DNA of 21,132 nucleotides from a virus, in IMG/VR virus record IMGVR_UViG_3300037191_001672, positions 1 to 21,132 of that record; one strand, given 5' to 3'. How positions within the stretch are numbered: the stretch's first letter is position 1; each line of letters opens with the position of its first letter. Under the pieces are notes generated by a model. It had not been told where the DNA came from and did not search any database. It saw nothing but the letters and a program-made list of their open reading frames with translations. Positions 12,742 to 19,125 of the stretch are shown here, one piece after another. A program made the position numbers and the translations under genes.

Positions 12742-13448
12742 AAAAAATCGTTCATACCCTCCAAGGTAATTTTATTTGTGTCACTGCATGATACACATGT
12801 AAACTCCACATCGTGTTTTAGTTTAGGCATCAGCTCAACATACTCACGGATCTTATCAAACTGCTCAGATGTGAGTGATTCAATGAAGTCCATGACTTCT
12901 TGTTTTGGTTCATCTTTCATACTAATGCGTTCATCACCAGTAAGAACTGAGTCAATACACTTAGCAATCATGTCAAAGGTTTGAGTAACCTGACTTGCTC
13001 CATCGGCCATGTCAAGATCGCCTAGATCAGAATATGTTGGCCATTTTAGTTGTACCGAGATTTCATCAGTTAGTTCTATCAGACTAACGACATCCTCAGG
13101 CATATTAATTTTAATTGATTCAAGCGGAATCACAACTTCATTGGCGTGATCGCACTCTTTGCATTTGATAGACACCTTAGATGTTTCGCCTACTGACTTA
13201 GATCTAATCTGTGTGAACATATATTCAACATCAAACGTCGTAAGCTTTGTGCGCTCAATATCTTCGCTAACACACGCAACAATAGTATCTACGATTGCAG
13301 CAAGTGATTGTTTTTGGTCCTGTGACTCCATCGCAAGCATCAGAACCTTCTCTTCTTTTACAAGATAAGGTCTAAAGCGGACAGCTTGTTGTGTCGACGG
13401 TATGGTAATATCGTATTTTGGTGTAGAGTTTAATTTAGGTAAAGCCAT
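12738..13448 (-). CDS. gp26: gp26-like baseplate hub/tail assembly protein
   Basis: The 236-aa product starts MALPKLNSTPKYDITIPSTQ and has the layout of the T4_baseplate family (gp26): a beta-rich N-terminus (RFRPYLVKEEK) and a helical middle. A zinc-ribbon-like C96-x2-C99 (CKEC) is matched by a second pair, C218-x2-C221 (CVSC), near the C-terminus. T4 gp26 is assigned to baseplate hub assembly. The gene ends in DFF and a TAA that lies directly behind a T_TTT_TTC slip site. Part of the ribosomes are therefore expected to continue in the -1 frame for 63 more residues. The start follows the upstream tube-protein stop by one base, indicating coupling. The position just before the tape-measure gene suggests a chaperone role for tape-measure folding (inference). 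Confidence 0.78.
   Translation of the reverse strand: MALPKLNSTPKYDITIPSTQQAVRFRPYLVKEEKVLMLAMESQDQKQSLAAIVDTIVACVSEDIERTKLTTFDVEYMFTQIRSKSVGETSKVSIKCKECDHANEVVIPLESIKINMPEDVVSLIELTDEISVQLKWPTYSDLGDLDMADGASQVTQTFDMIAKCIDSVLTGDERISMKDEPKQEVMDFIESLTSEQFDKIREYVELMPKLKHDVEFTCVSCSDTNKITLEGMNDFF
12741..12762 (-). promoter_or_regulatory. Programmed -1 ribosomal frameshift site in gp26
   Basis: On the minus strand, GGAGGG (12762-12757) is followed by nine bases and then T_TTT_TTC (12747-12741), with the gp26 stop TAA as the very next codon. T_TTT_TTC is a canonical X_XXY_YYZ slippery heptamer. A Shine-Dalgarno-like element about ten bases upstream is the known stimulator of -1 slippage in E. coli dnaX. 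GGAGGG has no suitably spaced start codon in the -1 frame, so it does not serve a separate gene. I see no clear downstream hairpin by eye. Confidence 0.72.
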
Positions 13449-13449
13449 T

Positions 13450-14031
13450 TTATACTGATCTCCAGTCCTTATAGGACAATTGTACGTTCAATTCAACGAG
13501 CCCACCTTGCTCATTATTCAGTTGAATAGCATTCATGGTGGTAGGGAATGCCTTGTCAAGTACACACGTGTATATACTCTTTGCGTCTTTGAACAAATCA
13601 AAGTCTATATCGATGTTTAAACCAAATAGATTGAAGTTAATATCTACCGGTAAGTCGAGCGCTGCACCCTTTTGCAGTTGCTCTATTCGTACTTCAAACC
13701 CATACTCATCCGGGTAATTCAGTTCCTTATCTGTTATAATAAGATCTTGCCATTTCTCAAAATATTGACGCAGGCCATAGTCGTTAGTTACATAGAATGT
13801 CAGACTCACATCTTCTGATGCATAGCCATAAGCTTGCTTGACTTGCTTCATTCCAATGACACGTTCGTTAGTTAATATCTGTCTGCCCGGAAGTTGTACA
13901 TCTTTACATAGTAAATTCAATTGACGAGTGGTCACAACACCTGGTAAGGCAGGTAAGTACACACGGAACATATTAGGTACCGCAATACCCTTACTGATAG
14001 CACCTTTAAATTCGTCTACTGAAAATGACAT
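13450..14031 (-). CDS. Tail-tube family protein (T4 gp19-like)
   Basis: The 193-aa product starts MSFSVDEFKGAISKGIAVPN and has the tube fold signatures of the T4_gp19 family. NMFRVYLPALPG opens the first strand, LLCKDVQLPGRQI forms the typical 'xxCxxxxLPGR' loop, and MKQVKQAYGYASEDVSLTFYVTNDYGLRQYFEKW is followed by strands ending in VELNVQLSYKDW. Such proteins form stacked hexamer rings of the tail tube or the baseplate junction. T4 gp19 is 163 aa and gp54 is 320 aa, so size favours the gp19 type. The position next to gp26 and away from a sheath gene allows a baseplate-tube (gp54-like) role instead. The start overlaps the upstream stop as TAATG. Confidence 0.75.
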   Translation of the reverse strand: MSFSVDEFKGAISKGIAVPNMFRVYLPALPGVVTTRQLNLLCKDVQLPGRQILTNERVIGMKQVKQAYGYASEDVSLTFYVTNDYGLRQYFEKWQDLIITDKELNYPDEYGFEVRIEQLQKGAALDLPVDINFNLFGLNIDIDFDLFKDAKSIYTCVLDKAFPTTMNAIQLNNEQGGLVELNVQLSYKDWRSV

Positions 14032-14615
14032 TAGATCATACTCCGTGAAGCTTTATAAACATTTGCTTTGCTTGACTTCTGGAAGTCTGCGGTCGGTAAG
14101 AACGTAGCAATTTCCCACTCAGGTGCGGGTACATGTGCAAACCTACTTCTTACCTGAGAGCCAAGATAATGTTTTACACATGGTTTATACCATTTAAGCT
14201 TCGATGTTTTTTGTAATAGTTCGTATGATACTGCAAACTTAGTTGACTGATCGTACTTCTTGTTGTTTGTTATTCCCATAAGCCCATCTAGCATCCTTGC
14301 ACGCAGCGGAGGTGGTAGATAATGCAGGTTCAAACCCATAAATCCACCTTTGGCCGGACCAATAACAATAGTCAAAGGAAAGCTATCATAATAAGGCAAA
14401 GTAGCTTTATGCTTAGGATCATAAAAGTACATGTACATTTGTCCAACACCATGCCGATTTCTCAGCTTGATCGGATCTTCCATCATCAAATCACTACGTT
14501 TAACCTTACCCATAGCTCCGGCTTTTTTCTGGAACCATTTAATTGATTCCTTGGTCCGGGGCGTAATGCCTGCACGAAATGCTTCGATTTCTAATTGATT
14601 AAATATATTGCTCAT
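14031..14615 (-). CDS. Conserved T4-like head/tail protein, possibly gp2-like DNA end protector
   Basis: The 194-aa product has a basic N-terminal helix (FRAGITPRTKESIKWFQKKA), then MYMYFYDPKHKATLPYYDSFPL, GFMGLNLHYLPPPLRARMLD, and a C-terminal part with KWYKPCVKHYLGSQVRSRF and ATFLPTADFQKS. This set of motifs (FYDPK...LPYYDxFPL, GLNLHYLPP) is one I recall from a protein of T4-like cyanophages annotated as the gp2 DNA end protector, but I cannot confirm that name here. The position directly after gp4 on the same strand agrees with T4, where genes 2 and 4 adjoin. A late promoter box lies so close that transcription would begin at or within a base of the ATG. It is late-expressed and probably a virion component. 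Confidence 0.6.
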   Translation of the reverse strand: MSNIFNQLEIEAFRAGITPRTKESIKWFQKKAGAMGKVKRSDLMMEDPIKLRNRHGVGQMYMYFYDPKHKATLPYYDSFPLTIVIGPAKGGFMGLNLHYLPPPLRARMLDGLMGITNNKKYDQSTKFAVSYELLQKTSKLKWYKPCVKHYLGSQVRSRFAHVPAPEWEIATFLPTADFQKSSKANVYKASRSMI

Positions 14616-14620
14616 ACGGG

Positions 14621-14628
14621 TATTTATA
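14621..14628 (-). promoter_or_regulatory. T4-type late promoter box immediately before ATG 14615
   Basis: TATTTATA on the plus strand gives a perfect TATAAATA on the minus strand, overlapping the gp4 stop codon (14624-14626). With the T4 spacing (box at about -13 to -6) the start would fall at 14615, the A of the ATG, so the mRNA would be leaderless. The box may be coincidental, since read-through from the gp4 promoter also serves this gene. Confidence 0.45.
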
Positions 14629-15118
14629 CTTTTTTCTTTGGCTTTTTCTTAGGTTTAGGTAAAGGCTTTAGTTTCTTAAGAGGCTTAGGCATTAGTCCCA
14701 TTTCCTGTAGCTTCTTCTCTGTCCATATATGAAATTCCCATTTGCGGTCAAGCGCATATTTATTTGCAGCTTCCCACTTGTTCATATTCTTAACATAGGT
14801 CATACCTTCTTGCAGGTATCGCTTTGTGCGTCTGTCACCCTTTGGTGGTTGTGTCTCTTTCTCAGGTTTTATTTCTATCAACCAAGTCTTACCGTTCGAC
14901 CATGTAACCTTTAGGTCCATGAAGTACCTATGATACTTTTTATCTATGTCATAGTAATAAGGAATCACGACCTCTTCACTGGACCAACCCTTTACATCCG
15001 GACTTAGATCAGCCCACTTAAAGCAATATTTTTCCCATAAAGATCGATATATTACCTTTGATGGGTCACCTTGATATTTTACGGGGTTCTTAACTGTGTA
15101 TTTTCCAGAATATGCCAT
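14624..15118 (-). CDS. gp4: Head completion protein, T4 gp4-like
   Basis: I start the gene at ATG 15118 (MAYSGKY), not at the longer frame from 15169, because T4 gp4 starts MAYSGKW and lines up from there. The 164-aa product follows gp4 closely: PVKYQGDPSKVIYRSLWEKY, then VVIPYYYDIDKKYHRYFMDL, LIEIKPEKETQPP, and KWEAANKYALDRKWEF. The YFMD...IEIKPxKETxPP segment holds the acidic/Lys residues of a nuclease-like fold. T4 gp4 completes the head after DNA packaging, before tail joining. A Lys/Pro-rich C-terminus (about residues 145-164) is an extension relative to T4. No strong ribosome site is visible. A variant late promoter (15156-15163) lies upstream. Confidence 0.88.
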   Translation of the reverse strand: MAYSGKYTVKNPVKYQGDPSKVIYRSLWEKYCFKWADLSPDVKGWSSEEVVIPYYYDIDKKYHRYFMDLKVTWSNGKTWLIEIKPEKETQPPKGDRRTKRYLQEGMTYVKNMNKWEAANKYALDRKWEFHIWTEKKLQEMGLMPKPLKKLKPLPKPKKKPKKKV

Positions 15119-15127
15119 GATTATACT

Positions 15128-15135
15128 TATAAATA
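15128..15135 (+). promoter_or_regulatory. T4-type late promoter box for the rightward baseplate genes
   Basis: A perfect TATAAATA on the plus strand; the start would be near 15141, leaving a leader of about 34 bases to ATG 15175, with a weak GGA at 15164-15166. It faces the minus-strand variant box at 15156-15163. Confidence 0.6.
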
Positions 15136-15155
15136 GTTTAAACAAATCTATACAG

Positions 15156-15163
15156 TATTTATT
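15156..15163 (-). promoter_or_regulatory. Variant late promoter box for gp4 (AATAAATA)
   Basis: TATTTATT on the plus strand gives AATAAATA on the minus strand, one base from the T4 late consensus. The expected start is near 15150, 32 bases before the gp4 ATG at 15118. No other promoter candidate is visible for the leftward late operon. Confidence 0.45.
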
Positions 15164-15174
15164 GGACAATTCAA

Positions 15175-16170
15175 ATGGCTAATCAGGGTTACAGATTCCC
15201 ACTCAGTGATCAAGACGATTATAAAGCGAAGATTATGTTTCGTGTATTGTCTGAAGATACGAAGACTATTAATTTTCTGAATGCAAATACTCCTACAAGT
15301 TCAGGTAATTTCTTTGAAAACTTTGTGAACAACTTTCTGACTATCGTTAATAATAGTGCAAACTATGATGGATCCAAAGGAGGATCTTGTATGTTGTATA
15401 TGCCATCTGCACTGCAGATGCAAGACGGTGTGTCATTTGACAATGTTGCGCTTGGCGCATCAGGCGTTGCTGCGTTACAAACAGTGAACGATGCACAAAG
15501 TACAATGCAGCAGGCAGGCGAGATGCTAAAGGCTACTGCCGGCCTGACAGGTATTAGTGCTATTCTTGATGCAGCAAAGGCTAACAAAGATGTTGGTGGT
15601 GTTGTTATGAATAAACTAAGCGGACTAGCGGGTGATAGGGCCGGTGCAATCGCTTCTAACGCAACTCAGACTGCGGTAAATCCTAACACAAGAGCTACAT
15701 TCAAGACTGTTAACCATAGAGAACATTCATTCCAATTTAAATTCCTACCACGTAATGTGGAAGAAGGACGTGAAATTGAAAACATCGTTAAGTTTTTTCG
15801 AACCGAATTGTATCCCGAGTCTATTCAAGTCGGTGATATTTCGGTAGGCTATAAATTTCCTAATAAGTTTGCTATTCAAATGCTATATAATGGTGCACAA
15901 ATTGGACAGCGATTGCTACCTGCATTCCTAAGATCAGTATCAACAACTTACAATGGTACGTCCCAGAGTTTTTATAAGGATGGCAAATTCAGTGAGATCG
16001 ATCTGAGTCTTAACTTTATTGAACACGTCACAATGTCTCGCGATGATATTACATATGATCTTGATCCAATTGGCGGCAACTATAAAGAATGGTGGCAGAC
16101 ATTTTTGGATACACAGATAGCTGAAACCAGCCAGTTTCCTAATGCTAATGCGCAGACTGGAGTCCAATAA
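15175..16170 (+). CDS. Baseplate tail-tube cap/junction protein (gp48-like)
   Basis: The 331-aa product begins MANQGYRFPLSDQDDYKAKI, has an Ala/Gly-rich helical middle (about residues 85-165) and a conserved C-terminal half: HREHSFQFKFLPRNVEEGRE, IVKFFRTELYPES, then YKFPNKFAIQMLYN and SEIDLSLNFIEHVTMSRDDI. The F-x-F-x-F-x-P-R-N-x-x-E pattern with a following helix is typical of the T4 gp48/gp54 baseplate-tube proteins, which join the baseplate to the first tube ring. Size agrees with gp48 (about 360 aa in T4) or gp54 (320 aa); I cannot separate the two. It is the first gene of the rightward late operon behind a TATAAATA box and couples to gp53 by TAATG. Confidence 0.65.
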   Translation: MANQGYRFPLSDQDDYKAKIMFRVLSEDTKTINFLNANTPTSSGNFFENFVNNFLTIVNNSANYDGSKGGSCMLYMPSALQMQDGVSFDNVALGASGVAALQTVNDAQSTMQQAGEMLKATAGLTGISAILDAAKANKDVGGVVMNKLSGLAGDRAGAIASNATQTAVNPNTRATFKTVNHREHSFQFKFLPRNVEEGREIENIVKFFRTELYPESIQVGDISVGYKFPNKFAIQMLYNGAQIGQRLLPAFLRSVSTTYNGTSQSFYKDGKFSEIDLSLNFIEHVTMSRDDITYDLDPIGGNYKEWWQTFLDTQIAETSQFPNANAQTGVQ

Positions 16171-16904
16171 TGTCAACATACTTTAAAAACTTTCCGATTA
16201 CACCATATTCATTTGGTAATAACCTTGCGAACGTAGGCTTTCCTAATATATCTGCATATGTAGAAGTAATTGATGTAGTAAAGGATACTATAGCTTTTTA
16301 TCGTAAGTTCTACATCCAAGAAGGTGATCGTCCTGATCAGGTCTCTATGCAACTGTATGACACACCTGATTACTATTATACATTCTTTATGATGAATGAT
16401 AATATACGTGAACAAGGTTGGCCACTGTCAGAACAGCAACTCAAAGAGAGGGCTACAACAGACTTTCCACACCAAGTATTAACTACCAATGCAATTTTAA
16501 CAGGCATATTTAAAGTCGGAGCAATGATATCCGGTTCAACCTCTGGTGCTACAGGTAAGATCATTGGACGTAATCTAGATCTAGGTCAGATCATTATTGA
16601 TAGGACTACGATTGTTGGTACCTTTAGAAAGACCGAAATTATTACATCACAGGTTGGTGATTCTATTCAATCGGTCACACTCACAAACTCTATTGATCAG
16701 GGTAATGCGATTAAGCATTATGTAAATGGAGATAAACAGCTAAGTGATATTAATCCTCACTCAGGTGTTATTTCGTCCGAACTTACACCTATAACTAATC
16801 TTGAATATTATAGAGAACAGAACAACGGCCTCAAAGAGATAAAGGTTATAAAGCCTGGATCTATTGCCCAGATTGCAAAAGCGTTCCGCGAAGAGTTTAG
16901 ATAA
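16170..16904 (+). CDS. gp53: Baseplate wedge protein gp53-like, with an inserted beta domain
   Basis: The N-terminus STYFKNFPITPYSFG, then VVKDTIAFYRKFYIQEGDRP, YDTPDYYYTFFMMNDN and GWPLSEQQLKE, matches the gp53 wedge subunit, which helps lock the baseplate around the hub. The 244-aa product carries an insertion at about residues 110-185 (GAMISGSTSGATGKIIGRNL ... ITSQVGDS). Its SGSTSGATGKI pattern recurs in beta-rich decoration domains of phage tail proteins (known pattern, no assigned ligand). The ending LEYYREQNNGLKEIKVIKP is again gp53-like. It is coupled to both neighbours by TAATG overlaps. Confidence 0.78.
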   Translation: MSTYFKNFPITPYSFGNNLANVGFPNISAYVEVIDVVKDTIAFYRKFYIQEGDRPDQVSMQLYDTPDYYYTFFMMNDNIREQGWPLSEQQLKERATTDFPHQVLTTNAILTGIFKVGAMISGSTSGATGKIIGRNLDLGQIIIDRTTIVGTFRKTEIITSQVGDSIQSVTLTNSIDQGNAIKHYVNGDKQLSDINPHSGVISSELTPITNLEYYREQNNGLKEIKVIKPGSIAQIAKAFREEFR

Positions 16905-18295
16905 TGTCAGAGTATACCCCAAAAAGCCCACTCGAGTATAAGCTTGAGAAGGTTACGATTACACACGGCAGGAACGAACATGAATTCGATATTACTGCGT
17001 CTGTCGTAGAGATCGAGGTATTTGAAAATCTAAACCGTGCGTATCTTACAGGCTCACTTGTATTCTATGATGACGCAAGAATTGTTGAGGCTGTGGACTT
17101 TAATGGTACAGAGACTATTACTATTATTGCTGGCCTATATCAAACAGACTACAAGATTAAAAAAGAATTTGCGGTGCGCGAAATAAGTTCAATACATCCT
17201 GCATCAGATACCTCAGATGTTGTGACACTTAAGCTTATAGACAAAGACTCATACATCTCATCGATGATTAATGTTAATAAGATGTACGAGGGTAAGCCAT
17301 CTGAAATTATAGAGCATGTGCTACTTGATAACTTTGGTGCAACCAAAAGATTATATAAGCAAGGCAGTTCAAGTGCAAGTGATGTAGGATCAGATCTGCC
17401 TGAGATAGTTGCTGCTGCAAGTAGTTCTTCTGCAGAAATGCAGAACACTATGCGATATCTAGTGCCTAATATGACACCGCTTGAGGTTATTGAAAAAATG
17501 AAGATGCGGGCTAGCGGTCTGCAAGGTGCTCCTTATTTTTGTTACTCAAGTCTTAACGATAATGATCTGAGATTCTTTGATCTATATACACTCTTGACAG
17601 AACCATCGATGAATGCCGAGAATCCATTTTTATATTCTACTGTATATGCACAACAGAATCCTGGTGCTGGTGATACAGTGTCACTTAATATCATGTCATT
17701 TGATATGAAGAACAATGAGAATGCCTTGGCTCTTATTATGAATGGTGATGTAGGTGCACAGTACGAATACCTTGATACCACTACTGCACTAGAACATTCT
17801 TTTGCATATGATGTGGGTAAGGTATTTAAGCATGTCTTGCCGGCCGGAGCTAATCCTGTATTTGATATTATGACACAGTTTAATAATAAATCGGCTAACG
17901 AATATAGGACAAAGCGAGTGAGTCGTATTGCTACGACATCAACATTTGAACCCGGAATGTCTAATATATATGAAGAAGGCACGACGTCAAGACATTTTTC
18001 AAAGGCAATAAGTATATCACTGCGTAATATGTTAGGTAAATCATCTGTAGAAATACATGTTGCAGGTAGACAATTCTTTCCACAAGGCGACCATCGGACT
18101 ATTGGTCAAATTGTTTCTATTCTTACTATGGCCAATCAACAACCTAAAGGTTCGAATGAAGAGGTAGAAATTGATCAGAAAAGATCTGGTGACTATTTGA
18201 TATATGGTTGTAATCACATATTTGGTAAGACTGAGTATTCAGTAAAGTTATCGCTTGTTAAGATAACAAACTATAAAGGTAATACAAAGCTATGA
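16904..18295 (+). CDS. Putative baseplate hub protein (gp27-like position)
   Basis: The 463-aa product is beta-rich from the start (EYKLEKVTITHGRNEHEFDI, then VVEIEVFENLNRAYLTGSL), as in the first tube-like domain of gp27/gpD-type hub proteins. It has a Ser/Ala-rich loop near 160-180 (QGSSSASDVGS, AAASSSSAEM) and ends with a barrel-like region (EIHVAGRQFFPQGDHRTIGQ) and NHIFGKTEYSVKLSLVKI. That final pattern resembles the end of hub proteins that carry the gp5 trimer. The next gene is the gp5 OB-fold protein, which fits a gp27-gp5 hub pair. I rely on layout and position, not on clear identity to T4 gp27 (391 aa). The stop overlaps the next start. Confidence 0.6.
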   Translation: MSEYTPKSPLEYKLEKVTITHGRNEHEFDITASVVEIEVFENLNRAYLTGSLVFYDDARIVEAVDFNGTETITIIAGLYQTDYKIKKEFAVREISSIHPASDTSDVVTLKLIDKDSYISSMINVNKMYEGKPSEIIEHVLLDNFGATKRLYKQGSSSASDVGSDLPEIVAAASSSSAEMQNTMRYLVPNMTPLEVIEKMKMRASGLQGAPYFCYSSLNDNDLRFFDLYTLLTEPSMNAENPFLYSTVYAQQNPGAGDTVSLNIMSFDMKNNENALALIMNGDVGAQYEYLDTTTALEHSFAYDVGKVFKHVLPAGANPVFDIMTQFNNKSANEYRTKRVSRIATTSTFEPGMSNIYEEGTTSRHFSKAISISLRNMLGKSSVEIHVAGRQFFPQGDHRTIGQIVSILTMANQQPKGSNEEVEIDQKRSGDYLIYGCNHIFGKTEYSVKLSLVKITNYKGNTKL

Positions 18296-19125
18296 TGAGT
18301 CATTATGGTGATAACTTTCGCTGGTTCATGGGCGTAGTAATTAATAACCTAGATCCGCTTATGCTCGGAAGAACACAAGTTCGCATTTTTGGTATCCATA
18401 ACTCGGCGCTAGATGCAATTCCTAATGCCAAACTGCCTTGGGCTACAGTGATGCAACCAACAACAAGCGGCGGTACTTCAGGTATCGGTGCGATGCCTAT
18501 GCTTTTACCGGGTGCACAGGTTGTTGGGTTCTTTATGGACGGCGAAGGATCACAGCTTCCACTTATCATAGGCGTAGTTCCACATCTTGAAGTGCCGTCT
18601 GAACAACAGCTTGTCAAGGCGCAATCAGTCGAAATTGGTTATGGTGTTGGACAAGTCGATCCTGCTCTTGCACGGGCTGTGGGTACAGTAAACAACAGTA
18701 TGGGTTCAAGCGCATCAACGACATCTACTACAGGTATTCCGGTATATCCGCCCGATATATCTCTTGCATGGATAGAACAGACGATCAGAAGTGAAGCAAA
18801 CAAAGTAAGTATTGATCCAAATGTTGCGGTTAGATTATGGAAAGCCGAAGGCGGAGGTCAGTATCAGTCAGGTGTTACTACAGGCAATCAATTAAAAAGG
18901 AATGGTCGCGAAGCATCGTACGGCCCTTTTCAGTTGTATGTTGGTGGAGGTATGGGTAATGATTATGAGAGCGCTACCGGAAGAGATCTTGCGACTGACA
19001 ATACGAAAGCCGGTGTTACTAAACAAGTAGAATTTGCATTGGCCCAGGCAAAACGTGGTGGATGGGGTCCATGGTATGGCCGCAAGCCTGCCGGGATTGC
19101 AGTGTGGGAAGGAATTAGAACCTAA
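18292..19125 (+). CDS. gp5: gp5-like spike protein: OB-fold plus transglycosylase-like lysozyme domain
   Basis: The 277-aa product starts with the gp5 OB domain: FRWFMGVVINNLDPLMLGR aligns with T4 NLNWFVGVVEDRMDPLKLGR, and LPWATVMQPTTS...GIG with LPWMSVIQPITSAAMSGIG. Residues 130-150 form a Ser/Thr linker. The C-terminal domain (about 152-277) is not the T4 lysozyme fold signature. It reads VRLWKAEGGGQYQSG with E186 as a candidate catalytic acid and REASYGPFQL (206-215), the E ... S-x-GPFQ layout of SLT-type lytic transglycosylases. The protein ends there and lacks the beta-helix needle, which appears in the gene at 20729. It would locally open the murein during injection. The start may be ATG 18292 or 18295. 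Confidence 0.78.
   Translation: MMSHYGDNFRWFMGVVINNLDPLMLGRTQVRIFGIHNSALDAIPNAKLPWATVMQPTTSGGTSGIGAMPMLLPGAQVVGFFMDGEGSQLPLIIGVVPHLEVPSEQQLVKAQSVEIGYGVGQVDPALARAVGTVNNSMGSSASTTSTTGIPVYPPDISLAWIEQTIRSEANKVSIDPNVAVRLWKAEGGGQYQSGVTTGNQLKRNGREASYGPFQLYVGGGMGNDYESATGRDLATDNTKAGVTKQVEFALAQAKRGGWGPWYGRKPAGIAVWEGIRT

Noticed and set aside
15119-15169. N-terminal extension of gp4 (MSNKYCIDLF...) to ATG 15169
   Set aside because: The T4 homologue starts at MAYSGK, matching ATG 15118, and the extension would run through both predicted late promoters.
15844-15851. TATAAATT inside the gp48-like gene
   Set aside because: One mismatch, within coding sequence, and no gene start follows at a suitable distance.
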